Notes under the pieces: generated by a model
Seen by the model: only the letters and a program-made list of their open reading frames with translations
The model's database searches: none
Told to the model about the DNA's origin: nothing
Source: RUG12461 sp045661345
GTDB lineage: Bacteria; Bacillota; Clostridia; Lachnospirales; Lachnospiraceae
Length of the DNA stretch: 64,000 nucleotides
Assembly (NCBI GenBank): GCA_045661345.1
Contig: JAZRFM010000005.1
Location: forward strand, 62,001-126,000
Direction: 5' to 3'
Made by a program: the position numbers and the translations under genes
Shown here: positions 43,996 to 52,415 of the stretch, piece by piece
How the letters are laid out: each line of letters starts with the position of its first letter
Numbering within the stretch: position 1 is the stretch's first letter

Positions 43996-46275
43996 TTATC
44001 CTTCCGAAGACGGACCGAAATACAAAATGCCCAATGCCGTCATATCATCAAACTGGCTCACATCTTTGGTAAACTCTTTGACACGCGCGCGGATCCTCTC
44101 ATCCAGCGCCTGCGGTTCCTCGCACCCGGGCTCGTTCATCGCCTCCAGCATCCGCTCGTCAGCAAACTGCTCGTTCGCTTCGTTGACCGCCTCCGGGAAT
44201 CCGTCCGTATAGACAAACAGCTGATCGCCGGGATTCAGCTTCAGGGTATACTCACTGAACCTGGCGTCCTCCACCGCTGCCAGAGGCACCCCGTGTTTGT
44301 CCTGGATGATCTCAAACCGTCCTCCCGCTCTCCGCAGGGCGGGATACTCGTGTCCCGCATTCACACAGACCATCTCTCCGGTAGAGAGGGTCAGGATCCC
44401 GATCCAGGCCGTCACGAAAAGCATCTCTTCATTTCCTTCGCAAAGAAGGGTGTTTGCCGTGTTAAAGATCTCTGCCGGACTTGCGATGCCGTTCATGGCG
44501 CTGTTTTTGATCATGGTTTTCGCAATCACCATAAACAGCGCGGCGGGAACCCCCTTTCCGGAAACATCCGCGATCACGAGACCCATTCTGTCCTCATCGA
44601 TTTCAAAGAAATCATAGAAATCGCCGCCGACTTCCTTGGCCGGTGTCATGGAAGCATAGAGCTTCAGCTCCTTCCGGTTCGGGAAATTCACAGGCAGCAT
44701 ATCGCGCTGAATCCGCGTGGCCACATCCAGCTCGGCACCGATGCGCTCCCGCTCCGCCGTGATGGTGGTCAGATCCCGGATGTAATCGCGGATCTTGTCG
44801 GTCATGGTGCCAAAGGACTCCGCCAGGGTCGTTGTTTCCTCGTCCGCCTCCATATCCCAGGAAAACTCCAGATTATCACCGTTGATCTTGCGGACTTTTT
44901 TCGTCAGCTCCTCGATGGGCTCCGTCACATTGTGGGAAAGCCGCCCGGTCACGATATACATGACCACAAGGATGATGGCCAGCACCACGATCAGGATCAC
45001 CACGGACGCCATCATGGCACCCCGGTTCGCCATCTGCTGGGCGTCTGTCTTCAGGAAGAAGTTGTTCATGATCTGCGTGATCCGCTCCGTCAGAGAATTG
45101 ACCTCCGCGATATACAGGTAGGTCCAGTTCAGTACAGGAATCGGAGCATAATAAACCTTGTAGCCGTTGGGCTGGAGAGGCTCCACATCTTCTCCGTTCA
45201 CGATGGCCATGCGGTTCTGGTAGAGCATCTCCTCCGTCACCTCTTCGTCGTTTTCATCCAGACGGATGATGCTGTAACCGGCATTGCCTGCAGTGGAGCT
45301 GTCAATCGCCCTCTCGATGGTCGGCATGGAGTCGGAATAGATATTGTTGGATCCGTTGGGTGCCAGACCAAAGCGCCCGTCCTGATTGGTGGCGATCTGG
45401 ATATCGCCTTTGGCATTGGTCACACATACCTGGGCGTACTCGGTTTTGGAGGCACCGAGAATGTCCTCCACCGTCTTCATGGTCACATCCACCGCGACGA
45501 CGCCCAGCAGCGTATGATCCTTTTCGGAATAAACCGGCGTACTGATGGTGATCATGGGCTCCCCGGAAAAGAAATCCGTGTTCAGGGAGCTGCAGATGGG
45601 TCCCCCTGCGTTAACCGCGTTTTTGTACCATTCCCGGGTCTCCGGATCAAAGATCTTTGGCTCCCCTTTGTCATCGATGGCCATACTCTGTTTATTATCC
45701 GCAAACAGGGTAAACCCTTCCTTGCTGGCATAATAGACGGAAGAAATGTTGGAGTCCATCCGATACACGGAGGTAAGGACGTGACGCAGTCTGGACATCA
45801 CTTCCAGCACATGGTACGCATCCGGATTCTCTCTGTCAAAATAGGAGGCCTCCAGGCGGTAGGGAATGTCCTGTTCATTGTCAAGGGCCGTGGGCAGCGG
45901 AATGACATAGCCGCTTGACGAGACACGGTCGTCTTCCGCGGTACGGGCAGCTATGTCCGCCACCATCTGCGTCGTATTCACACAGCCGTCAAAAAAACGG
46001 TTGATGGACTTCGCATTTCCCTCTGTCAGGTTCATGACACTCTGGTCTTTTTCGTCGATCAGAGGCAGCATAATCTCTCTCGTCACATGATCCGTCAGCT
46101 CTGTCAGCCGTTCGGTGGAGGATCTCGATGCCTGCATCACGAAGAAAACACTGACGGTGGTAAAAAAGATCGACAGCACGATCACCGTCCCCAGAAGAAT
46201 CCGAAAGATCCTGCGTCCGATGGCGTTTTTTGCCTGCTTTGGTTTCTTTGTGCCCCTGCATTTCAAGTTGTTCAT
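43996..46275 (-). CDS. Membrane SpoIIE/PP2C phosphatase with Cache sensor
   Basis: 759 residues from the ATG at 46275, chosen because it overlaps the upstream stop as ATGA and has AAAGGGGAC six bases before it. A GTG 21 bases upstream lies over that ribosome site. One span near residue 25 (ILLGTVIVLSIFFTTVSVFF), a large extracytoplasmic double-Cache-like region (FDPETREWYKNAVNAGG, ITISTPVYSEKDHTLLGVVA), a second span near 410, HAMP, then a PP2C domain (LKLYASMTPAKEVGGDFYDF, MGLVIADVSGKGVPAALFMV, AGHEYPALRR). Metal-binding GGDFYD and DVSGKG are intact. Such enzymes dephosphorylate anti-sigma or STAS proteins. No such partner is visible here. Confidence 0.9.
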   Translation of the reverse strand: MNNLKCRGTKKPKQAKNAIGRRIFRILLGTVIVLSIFFTTVSVFFVMQASRSSTERLTELTDHVTREIMLPLIDEKDQSVMNLTEGNAKSINRFFDGCVNTTQMVADIAARTAEDDRVSSSGYVIPLPTALDNEQDIPYRLEASYFDRENPDAYHVLEVMSRLRHVLTSVYRMDSNISSVYYASKEGFTLFADNKQSMAIDDKGEPKIFDPETREWYKNAVNAGGPICSSLNTDFFSGEPMITISTPVYSEKDHTLLGVVAVDVTMKTVEDILGASKTEYAQVCVTNAKGDIQIATNQDGRFGLAPNGSNNIYSDSMPTIERAIDSSTAGNAGYSIIRLDENDEEVTEEMLYQNRMAIVNGEDVEPLQPNGYKVYYAPIPVLNWTYLYIAEVNSLTERITQIMNNFFLKTDAQQMANRGAMMASVVILIVVLAIILVVMYIVTGRLSHNVTEPIEELTKKVRKINGDNLEFSWDMEADEETTTLAESFGTMTDKIRDYIRDLTTITAERERIGAELDVATRIQRDMLPVNFPNRKELKLYASMTPAKEVGGDFYDFFEIDEDRMGLVIADVSGKGVPAALFMVIAKTMIKNSAMNGIASPAEIFNTANTLLCEGNEEMLFVTAWIGILTLSTGEMVCVNAGHEYPALRRAGGRFEIIQDKHGVPLAAVEDARFSEYTLKLNPGDQLFVYTDGFPEAVNEANEQFADERMLEAMNEPGCEEPQALDERIRARVKEFTKDVSQFDDMTALGILYFGPSSEG

Positions 46276-48002
46276 AGATTGTCCCCTTTGTACCACAGAC
46301 TCAACATCGTGATATCGTCAAACTGCTCGCATTCCCCTGCAAAGTCGTTGATCAGCTTCAGAATCCGTTTTACCGACGCTTTCGGCGTGTCCTCCACGCC
46401 CCTGTTCAGTTCCTCTACCAGCTTCTCCGCACCGAACAGTTCATCCTGTCCGTTATGTGCCTCCACGACACCGTCTGTATAGACAAACAGCTTCCCGCCG
46501 GGTGGAAGCCGGAAGGTGTAGTTCTCATAAAGCTCCCCGCTCAAGGCGCCGCAGGCCAGTCCGTGGGGCTCCTCAAACAGCTCGTATTTCCCGTTATCCC
46601 TCAGGAGAATGGGGTATTCATGGCCTGCGCTGCAGGCGGTCACCTCCCCGGTGCTGATGGTCAGAATCCCGAGCCAGATCGTCACAAACATCTCGTTGGG
46701 GTTGTTCTCGCAGAGCTGGTTATTGACAAACGTCAGGATCTCTGCGGGTGTCCCCCCCTGCAGCGCGCTGTTCCTGAGAGCCTGCTTGCCGATCATCATA
46801 AAGAGCGCCGCCGGAATCCCTTTGCCGGAAACATCCGCGATGGCAAGCACCAGATGGTCATCATCCAGTAGGAAGAAATCGTAAAAATCCCCTCCCACCA
46901 CCTTTGCCGGTGTCATACGGGCAAAAAGATCAAACTCCGTCCGGTTGGGAAAAGCCGGGAATGTAGAGGGGAGTGATGCTCTCTGGATGTCTCTTGCGAT
47001 ATCGAGCTCCGTCTGCAACCGTGCCCGCTCCTGTGTCAGACGCTCCCGCTCCGCCGTCATCTTCCGGATCCGGGAGAGTGTTCCGGTCATGTCCTGCTCC
47101 ATATCCGTCATACTGTCCCAAAGCTGCTGAATCTCATCGCGGGTATCAATTTGAAGATACTGAAAGTAAGACTCCTCCGGGCTCTCCAGCGTCTTGTCCC
47201 TGCGGGTGTATGCCCTGGCGGCTTCGGCCAGCTTGTTGACCGGATTGATGATCCGTTTTTTTAAGCCTCCGGTAATCCTGATAGCTGCCAGCAACAGGAT
47301 CACGATCATGATGGGAATATAAAGCGCCAGAAACATCCCCATCCGGTTGGAAAACTCATTGATGTCGATATTCATGACCAGATACCCGATCAGGTTGCCC
47401 CGGGTATCAAAGATCTCCATATAGTCCGTGGCTGTCCAGCCGGAAACCTCGCCGTATCCCACCGGCATATACCAGTCCGATGAGAGGATATACTCGATCT
47501 GCTCCGGCGACTCAATCTCCCCCAGTTCATCGGAGAGCCATTGTCCGGGAAGGTAAGCGAAATCCGGTGTATCTCCGTCCAGCACCACCACCATGCGTTG
47601 ATTCTCGGGATCATAAAATTCCATTTGAATATTGCGCATGCCCGTCTGCTCCCGGCACTTGACCAGAATCTCCCGTGCGGTAAAGTACTCATCGTCCAGC
47701 ACCACCGCGCAGCGCTCCCGATAGGGATCCGTGAATTGCTGTCTGCGAAGCTCCTCCGGAATCGAAGCATAATTATCTTTTGTCTCGGCAAAAATGCGCT
47801 CGATATAAGCCGGATCCATCAGAGACATCACAAAGGCGCCTTCGTGCTCGGCTTCGTCCTTGTAATTGCCCATGATCGCATAGACATGCAGAACGAGTTC
47901 CACGGCGGTCAGCACAAGCATAAAAATACACGCACCTAAGAGGATGGCACGTACCGCCACCCTCTGCAGAGAATTATTCTTCTTCCGGTTGCTGTTTTTC
48001 AT
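46272..48002 (-). CDS. Membrane SpoIIE/PP2C phosphatase with short sensor
   Basis: 576 residues. Span 1 near residue 16-38 (AILLGACIFMLVLTAVELVL), an extracytoplasmic sensor of about 190 residues unlike its neighbour's Cache region, span 2 near 230 (IPIMIVILLLAAIRI), HAMP and a coiled-coil linker, then a PP2C/SpoIIE domain (FDLFARMTPAKVVGGDFYDF, LVLAIADVSGKGIPAALFMM, SAGHEYPILLR) with intact metal residues. The catalytic domain is clearly paralogous to the next gene's, while the sensors differ, so two signals may feed one output. It starts 27 bases after the second double-glycine peptide. Confidence 0.9.
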   Translation of the reverse strand: MKNSNRKKNNSLQRVAVRAILLGACIFMLVLTAVELVLHVYAIMGNYKDEAEHEGAFVMSLMDPAYIERIFAETKDNYASIPEELRRQQFTDPYRERCAVVLDDEYFTAREILVKCREQTGMRNIQMEFYDPENQRMVVVLDGDTPDFAYLPGQWLSDELGEIESPEQIEYILSSDWYMPVGYGEVSGWTATDYMEIFDTRGNLIGYLVMNIDINEFSNRMGMFLALYIPIMIVILLLAAIRITGGLKKRIINPVNKLAEAARAYTRRDKTLESPEESYFQYLQIDTRDEIQQLWDSMTDMEQDMTGTLSRIRKMTAERERLTQERARLQTELDIARDIQRASLPSTFPAFPNRTEFDLFARMTPAKVVGGDFYDFFLLDDDHLVLAIADVSGKGIPAALFMMIGKQALRNSALQGGTPAEILTFVNNQLCENNPNEMFVTIWLGILTISTGEVTACSAGHEYPILLRDNGKYELFEEPHGLACGALSGELYENYTFRLPPGGKLFVYTDGVVEAHNGQDELFGAEKLVEELNRGVEDTPKASVKRILKLINDFAGECEQFDDITMLSLWYKGDNL

Positions 48003-48029
48003 CAGAGCGCTTCGCTCTCCTCTATAGGA

Positions 48030-48227
48030 TCAACTCTTCGGCCCTTTCGTCCCTTTCGGTTCCCGGGGCGGCAGAATGAATCCGCCGTTCCCGCCTTTCA
48101 CCGGCGTGGTCTGGTAGGCGGGCTTCAATCCCCTTTTCTTCCATCTTTCCTCATAATTTTCGATTCCGCCCGTCACTGTCTGAAGTTGCTTTGATGTCAG
48201 CTCTTTATCTTTCTTTTTTTGATCCAT
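48030..48227 (-). CDS. Small peptide with double-glycine leader (2)
   Basis: 65 residues. The leader MDQKKKDKELTSKQLQTVTGG matches the class II bacteriocin/C39-transporter type (L-T-x-x-Q-L-x-x-V-T-GG). The 44 residues after GG are basic and rich in Gly, Pro and Lys, with no Cys, so a lanthipeptide or disulfide bacteriocin is unlikely. No C39 ABC transporter is present in the window. It is the second of two such genes at the head of the phosphatase/ATPase operon. Confidence 0.75.
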   Translation of the reverse strand: MDQKKKDKELTSKQLQTVTGGIENYEERWKKRGLKPAYQTTPVKGGNGGFILPPREPKGTKGPKS

Positions 48228-48301
48228 TGCGATTCCTTTCCGCGTCTTGATCCGCAGATGCGTACCCCGTGCCCTCTCCGCCGGGATCCGTGGAAAATGA
48301 T

Positions 48302-48508
48302 TTATTGGGGTTTCCCCAGATATTCGGTGTTTCCGCCGCCCTGACCGGTACTCTGGAAAGAGAAAATCTTCATCTCTCCTTCCAGTACCACATACTCTGC
48401 CCCGACCTTTTTTCTGATAGACCTCGGTCTGCGTGCGCCACCCGTTACCTCAGCAAGCTGTTCGTCTGTCAGTATATTGTCTTTCTGCTGCTTATTCTGC
48501 CCAGTCAT
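48302..48508 (-). CDS. Small peptide with double-glycine leader (1)
   Basis: 68 residues from the ATG at 48508, chosen because GGGAGG lies 8 bases before it. The leader ends in ILTDEQLAEVTGG, and the core after GG is again 44 residues (begins ARRPRSIRKK, later Gly-rich). It resembles its neighbour in layout but not in core sequence. It is the first gene after a promoter-like site at 48547-48574. Possible roles are an exported signal or an antibacterial peptide. Confidence 0.75.
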   Translation of the reverse strand: MTGQNKQQKDNILTDEQLAEVTGGARRPRSIRKKVGAEYVVLEGEMKIFSFQSTGQGGGNTEYLGKPQ

Positions 48509-48546
48509 CCTCCACACCTCCCGTCGTTTTCATTTCCTGTTATCTT

Positions 48547-48574
48547 ATTATACGAAATTTTTTCCTGTGTGGCA
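48547..48574 (-). promoter_or_regulatory. Promoter of the control segment (motif copy B)
   Basis: TTCG-TATAAT (48552-48547) with TGCC at 48574-48571, exactly the arrangement found at 20066-20093. It lies about 40 bases before the first double-glycine peptide and just after the terminator of the feo operon, so it is well placed to open CIS transcription. Confidence 0.68.
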
Positions 48575-48584
48575 GTATTTTTTC

Positions 48585-48619
48585 AAAAAAAACGGATGCG
48601 TTTTCAAAAAACGCATCCG
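48585..48619 (-). terminator. Terminator of the feo operon
   Basis: On the minus strand CGGATGCGTTTT pairs with AAAACGCATCCG (48619-48593), followed by eight T (48592-48585). It begins 20 bases after the last feo-operon gene. Confidence 0.92.
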
Positions 48620-48638
48620 CCAGTCCGGTCACCGGCAT

Positions 48639-48818
48639 TCAGGAGTTATCCTGCTGCGGGCAATGACCGCAGGCGCTGCACTGCCCGCAGCTGCCGCCGC
48701 AGCAGGACTTCCCCCGCCTTTTATCCCTGATGATGGCACGGATACTCAGTGCCACGGCACAAGCCAGCCCGATGGCAATCAGGATCGTTCCGAGATTTTG
48801 TACTATCCACTCTGTCAT
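48639..48818 (-). CDS. FeoB-associated Cys-rich membrane protein
   Basis: 59 residues from the ATG at 48818 (ribosome site GGAGGATAAT). One N-terminal membrane span (IVQNLGTILIAIGLACAVAL), a basic stop-transfer RDKRRGK, then a Cys-rich tail CCGGSCGQCSACGHCPQ. This is the layout of the small FeoB-associated proteins that follow feoB in Firmicutes and may pass iron at the cytoplasmic face. Confidence 0.92.
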   Translation of the reverse strand: MTEWIVQNLGTILIAIGLACAVALSIRAIIRDKRRGKSCCGGSCGQCSACGHCPQQDNS

Positions 48819-48850
48819 ATCATTATCCTCCCCCGGAGCGGTGATTTTCC

Positions 48851-51256
48851 TTACATCTTTTGCACTTCCACCTGCAATTTGTCCGCTTCCCGGTATTTTT
48901 TGAAAAACAACTGGTAGATGATCAGCGCCAGTGCCGCCATGGCAAACAGTAACCCCATCACATTTACCTGCCCCGTAAATGCCCAGCCGAACTGGGTGAT
49001 CATAAAAGCAATCACATAGGCAAAGGCACATTGATAGCCGATGGCAAACCAGGTCCATTTCGCGCTGTTCATTTCCCGTTTGATGGCTCCGATGGCCGCA
49101 AAGCACGGTGCGCACAGGAGATTGAATACCAGGAAGGAAAACCCGGTGATCTCCGTAAATGCCAGGGACAGAGACTGCCATGCCGTCAGCTCGCCGCCGC
49201 CATAGAGAATGCCCATGGTGCCGACAATGTTTTCCTTCGCCACCAGCCCCGTGATGGAAGCGACGGCAGCCTGCCAGTTCCCCCAGCCCAGGGGGACAAA
49301 GATCCAGGCAATGGCGCTGCCGATCCTGGCAAGGATGGAAAACTCCAGCTCCTCCTCTCCCAGCATCCGGAAGCCTTCTGCCGTAAACCCGAAGTAGGTC
49401 GTAAACCAGATCACGATGGTGGAAAGCAGAATGATGGTACCGGCTTTCCTGATGAAGGACCACCCTCTTTCCCACATGGACCGCAGGACATTGCCGGGCG
49501 TCGGCCAGTGGTAAGCCGGCAGTTCCATGACAAAGGGCGCCGGATCACCTGCAAACATCCGTGTTTTCTTCAGCATGACCCCGGAAACTACAATGGCCGC
49601 CATGCCGATAAAATAAGCGGAGGTTGCCACCCAGGGCGAGCCGCCGAAGATCGCCCCTGCGATCATGGCGATAAAAGGTACCTTTGCGCCGCAGGGAATG
49701 AAGGTCGTCGTCATGATGGTCATCCGTCTGTCGCGTTCACTCTCAATGGTGCGGCTGGCCATAATTCCCGGCACGCCGCAGCCCACCCCCACCAGCATGG
49801 GGATAAAGGATTTCCCGGAAAGTCCGAATTTACGGAATACGCGGTCCAGGACAAAAGCGATTCTCGCCATATAGCCGCAGGCCTCCAGAAAAGCCAGCAT
49901 CAGAAACAGCACCAGCATCTGCGGTACAAATCCCAGCACCGCGCCCACGCCGGCGATGATGCCGTCCAAAATGAGTCCCTTCAGCCAGTCTGCCGTATTG
50001 ACCGCATCCAGCCCTGCCTCCACAAGGGATGGAATACCCGGTACAAAGATGCCGTAATCCGCGGGATCCGGCTCCTCCCCGATGGTCTGCAGCGTCGCCA
50101 CAGCAGCCTCATAATCCTCCAGGGTCGCGGTGGCCTCCGTGACCTCCAGCGTCTCCTCGTCCTCTATGGTGTAGGGGAAAGCCTCCACCGGTGCCGCCCC
50201 GTGTTCCTCCACGTATGCGTCGTATCCCTCTACAATGAGCGACGACTCCTGATAGCTCTCTGCCACCTCGGCGTAGCCGCCGTCGATCCCGAAGAGATGA
50301 AAGCCGTCCCCGAAGAGCCCGTCATTCGCCCAGTCCGTCGCAGGTGCGCCCACCGCCACCATGGCGACCCAGTAAACCAGAAACATGATGCCGGCAAAGA
50401 TGGGAAGGCCGAGCCACCGGTTTGTGACTATCCTATCAATCTTGTCGGAGGTGGTCAATGCCCCCTTGTTTTTCTTTTGATAGCAGGATCTGATCACTTC
50501 CGCGATGAAGAGATACCGCTCATTTGTGATAATGCTCTCCGCATCATCGTCCAGTTCTTTTTCCGCCGCGCAGATATCCTTCTCGATGTGTGACAGCTTC
50601 TCTGCCGGGATCTGCATCTGTTCCAGTACCTTTTCATCCCGTTCAAAGATCTTGATGGCGTACCATCTCTGCCTTTCCTCCGGCAGATCATGAAGGGCGG
50701 CCTCCTCGATATGGGCAATGGCATGCTCCACCGGTCCGGAGAAGGTGTGCTGGGGCAGGGTCTTTCCATGCTCCGCCGCATACACTGCTTCCTCTGCCGC
50801 TTCCATGACGTGATCGCCCTTCAGCGCCGAGATATCCAGCACCCTGCAGCCCAGCTGGCGTGACAGCTCCTCCATATGGATCCGGTCTCCGTTTTTCTTT
50901 ACCACATCCATCATGTTGACCGCCACCACCACCGGAATGCCAAGCTCCGTCAGCTGCGTCGTCAGATAAAGATTCCGCTCCAGGTTGGTGCCGTCAATGA
51001 CGTTTAAGATCGCATCCGGGCGTTCTTTGATCAGATAGTTTCTTGCCACCACCTCCTCCAGGGTATAGGGGGACAGGGAGTAGATCCCCGGGAGGTCTGT
51101 GATGGTGACGTCCTCATGTTTTTTCAGTTTTCCTTCTTTTTTCTCCACCGTGACACCGGGCCAGTTTCCGACGAACTGATTGGAGCCGGTGAGGGCGTTA
51201 AATAACGTGGTCTTTCCGCTGTTGGGGTTTCCCGCCAGTGCAATACGTATACGCAT
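48851..51256 (-). CDS. feoB: Ferrous iron transporter FeoB
   Basis: 801 residues. The N-terminal G domain has G1 GNPNSGKTTLFNALTG at residues 9-24, G3 DLPG near 56 and G4 NMMD near 117. The membrane part contains the conserved gate regions LVGVGCGVPGIMASRTIESE and TFIPCGAKVPFIAMIAGAIF, and further spans to the C-terminus. Imports Fe(II) through the cytoplasmic membrane. An acidic insertion of about 90 residues (around 325-410, EEHGAAPVEAFPYTIEDEET) between the first spans is seen in some clostridial FeoB proteins. Preceded by two feoA genes. Confidence 0.97.
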   Translation of the reverse strand: MRIRIALAGNPNSGKTTLFNALTGSNQFVGNWPGVTVEKKEGKLKKHEDVTITDLPGIYSLSPYTLEEVVARNYLIKERPDAILNVIDGTNLERNLYLTTQLTELGIPVVVAVNMMDVVKKNGDRIHMEELSRQLGCRVLDISALKGDHVMEAAEEAVYAAEHGKTLPQHTFSGPVEHAIAHIEEAALHDLPEERQRWYAIKIFERDEKVLEQMQIPAEKLSHIEKDICAAEKELDDDAESIITNERYLFIAEVIRSCYQKKNKGALTTSDKIDRIVTNRWLGLPIFAGIMFLVYWVAMVAVGAPATDWANDGLFGDGFHLFGIDGGYAEVAESYQESSLIVEGYDAYVEEHGAAPVEAFPYTIEDEETLEVTEATATLEDYEAAVATLQTIGEEPDPADYGIFVPGIPSLVEAGLDAVNTADWLKGLILDGIIAGVGAVLGFVPQMLVLFLMLAFLEACGYMARIAFVLDRVFRKFGLSGKSFIPMLVGVGCGVPGIMASRTIESERDRRMTIMTTTFIPCGAKVPFIAMIAGAIFGGSPWVATSAYFIGMAAIVVSGVMLKKTRMFAGDPAPFVMELPAYHWPTPGNVLRSMWERGWSFIRKAGTIILLSTIVIWFTTYFGFTAEGFRMLGEEELEFSILARIGSAIAWIFVPLGWGNWQAAVASITGLVAKENIVGTMGILYGGGELTAWQSLSLAFTEITGFSFLVFNLLCAPCFAAIGAIKREMNSAKWTWFAIGYQCAFAYVIAFMITQFGWAFTGQVNVMGLLFAMAALALIIYQLFFKKYREADKLQVEVQKM

Positions 51257-51272
51257 GGGTATCCTCCTTCCA

Positions 51273-51494
51273 TCACATTACTTCGATCATCTCTGCGTCC
51301 GCCTTGCGAAGCGAGAGCTCATAGTCGCGGACAGTCACCTCCACAGGGTCTCCCAGGGGCGCGACCTTCCGCACGTAGACGCTGGTATTTCTGGTAATGC
51401 CCATGTCCATGATCCGGCGCTTCAGTGCGCCTTCTCCGTGCAGCCTGACCACGGTTGCCGTTTCTCCGATTTTTACATCTCTCAGTGTTTTCAA
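51273..51494 (-). CDS. feoA: FeoA protein (second copy)
   Basis: 73 residues with the SH3-like FeoA pattern (GETATVVRLHGEGALKRRIM, DMGITRNTSVYVRKVAPLGD, VEVTVRDYELSLRKADAEMI). A small cytoplasmic partner of FeoB. It lies 16 bases before feoB. Confidence 0.94.
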   Translation of the reverse strand: MKTLRDVKIGETATVVRLHGEGALKRRIMDMGITRNTSVYVRKVAPLGDPVEVTVRDYELSLRKADAEMIEVM

Positions 51495-51559
51495 AACTAT
51501 CTCCTCCTTCTTGAAAAGCCATTCCTTTCCATTTCACCGGCGGTGATCCGATCCGCCTT

Positions 51560-51772
51560 TCATACAAAAATCTTTCTGGCCAGTTCATCGCTGACCGCCA
51601 CCCTGCTTTCCTTGACCTTTACGATCAGATTCTCTCCCAGGGCATTGATGACACTGGCCTCTCCGCCTACGTGAAAACCAAGGTTCTCCAGATGTTTCCT
51701 TACTTCCGGACTGCCGCCGATCCTCCTGATGATCTGAGGTTCTCCTTTTTCCGCATAAATCAATGGCATCAT
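51560..51772 (-). CDS. feoA: FeoA protein (first copy)
   Basis: 70 residues, SH3-like (RRIGGSPEVRKHLENLGFHV, EASVINALGENLIVKVKESR). It diverges from the second copy and keeps the N-terminal 'i-x-g' loop. Two successive ATG codons both fit the GGAGG site, so the start may be one codon later. First gene of the feo transcript. Confidence 0.9.
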   Translation of the reverse strand: MMPLIYAEKGEPQIIRRIGGSPEVRKHLENLGFHVGGEASVINALGENLIVKVKESRVAVSDELARKIFV

Positions 51773-51797
51773 GCGTTTCCTCCTTCTTTTTTCGTTG

Positions 51798-51877
51798 ATT
51801 AGCGGCGGCTAACTACTGTTCGTAAAAAAGAGTTAGCCTTCACTAACCAACTATCAGTATAGTTAGTCTGCGCTAAC
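51798..51877. promoter_or_regulatory. Three operators of the DtxR/MntR type
   Basis: The palindrome (G/A)TTAG-N6-CTAAC occurs at 51798-51813, 51832-51847 and 51862-51877. The third copy fills the spacer of the feo promoter, and the second covers its start region. The adjacent divergent gene encodes a DtxR-family regulator, the natural ligand for such sites. Confidence 0.88.
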
Positions 51878-51884
51878 CTGTCAA
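51856..51884 (-). promoter_or_regulatory. feo promoter
   Basis: TTGACA (51884-51879), a 17-base spacer and TATACT (51861-51856) make a near-perfect housekeeping promoter reading into feoA. An operator occupies the spacer, so the metal-bound repressor would block polymerase directly. Confidence 0.9.
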
Positions 51885-51923
51885 GAGCTTTTTCTTCGAT
51901 TTTTCACGGGACGAAAACTATGC

Positions 51924-51932
51924 TATACTGAA
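51924..51932 (+). promoter_or_regulatory. Promoter of the metal-dependent regulator
   Basis: TATACT at 51924-51929 preceded by TGC (extended -10) on the plus strand, about 50 bases before the ATG at 51978. It is outside the operator cluster, so the regulator may be expressed steadily. Confidence 0.6.
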
Positions 51933-51977
51933 TTTCAATCAACTGCTTCGCATCGTCAGCTGCACAGGGAGGTTTTT

Positions 51978-52349
51978 ATGGCATTACAGGAATCCGGAGA
52001 AATGTATCTTGAGGCAATCTATGTGCTCTCTCAGAAGTCAGGAGAGGTACGCGCCATTGATATCGGCGACTATCTGGGCTACTCCAAGCCGTCCGTCAGC
52101 CGCGCACTGGGCGTCTTAAGAGAGGAGGGTCTTGTCAGAAAAGATGAAGACGGGTTCATCAGGCTGACAAAAGACGGTGCGGCTCATGCGAAAGCAATCT
52201 ATGAGCGTCACACCGTCCTCACGCAGCTCCTCCTGAAGCTCGGCGTCGATGAAGAAACCGCCTCCGAAGACGCCTGCCGTGTGGAGCATTATATCAGTGA
52301 AAAAACATTCCGTGCCATCAAAGCCTACATGAAAAAGTGCGAATCCTGA
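51978..52349 (+). CDS. DtxR/MntR-family metal-dependent regulator
   Basis: 123 residues. Winged helix-turn-helix at residues about 8-65 (MYLEAIYVLSQKSGEVRAID, YLGYSKPSVSRALGVLREEG), then a short dimerisation domain with the metal-ligand-type residues E, C and H (SEDACRVEHYIS). The SH3-like third domain of long DtxR proteins is absent, as in MntR-size members. It faces the feo operon and three matching palindromes, so iron-responsive repression of feo is the likely job. The metal could also be Mn. Confidence 0.92.
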   Translation: MALQESGEMYLEAIYVLSQKSGEVRAIDIGDYLGYSKPSVSRALGVLREEGLVRKDEDGFIRLTKDGAAHAKAIYERHTVLTQLLLKLGVDEETASEDACRVEHYISEKTFRAIKAYMKKCES

Positions 52350-52415
52350 AGGCGCACCGCAAATACCTCTGTGGGGCATTCCCGACCATGCACCCCGTTC
52401 CGGTCCATTCTCCCT

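Noticed and set aside
48030..48508. Lanthipeptide or class II bacteriocin gene cluster
   Set aside because: Cores have no Cys and no modification enzyme, immunity or C39 transporter gene lies nearby; only the leader type is supported.
48819..49475. Extension of the Cys-rich protein frame upstream to 278 codons
   Set aside because: The upstream part overlaps feoB in another frame; the ATG at 48818 with its own ribosome site gives the standard 59-residue protein.
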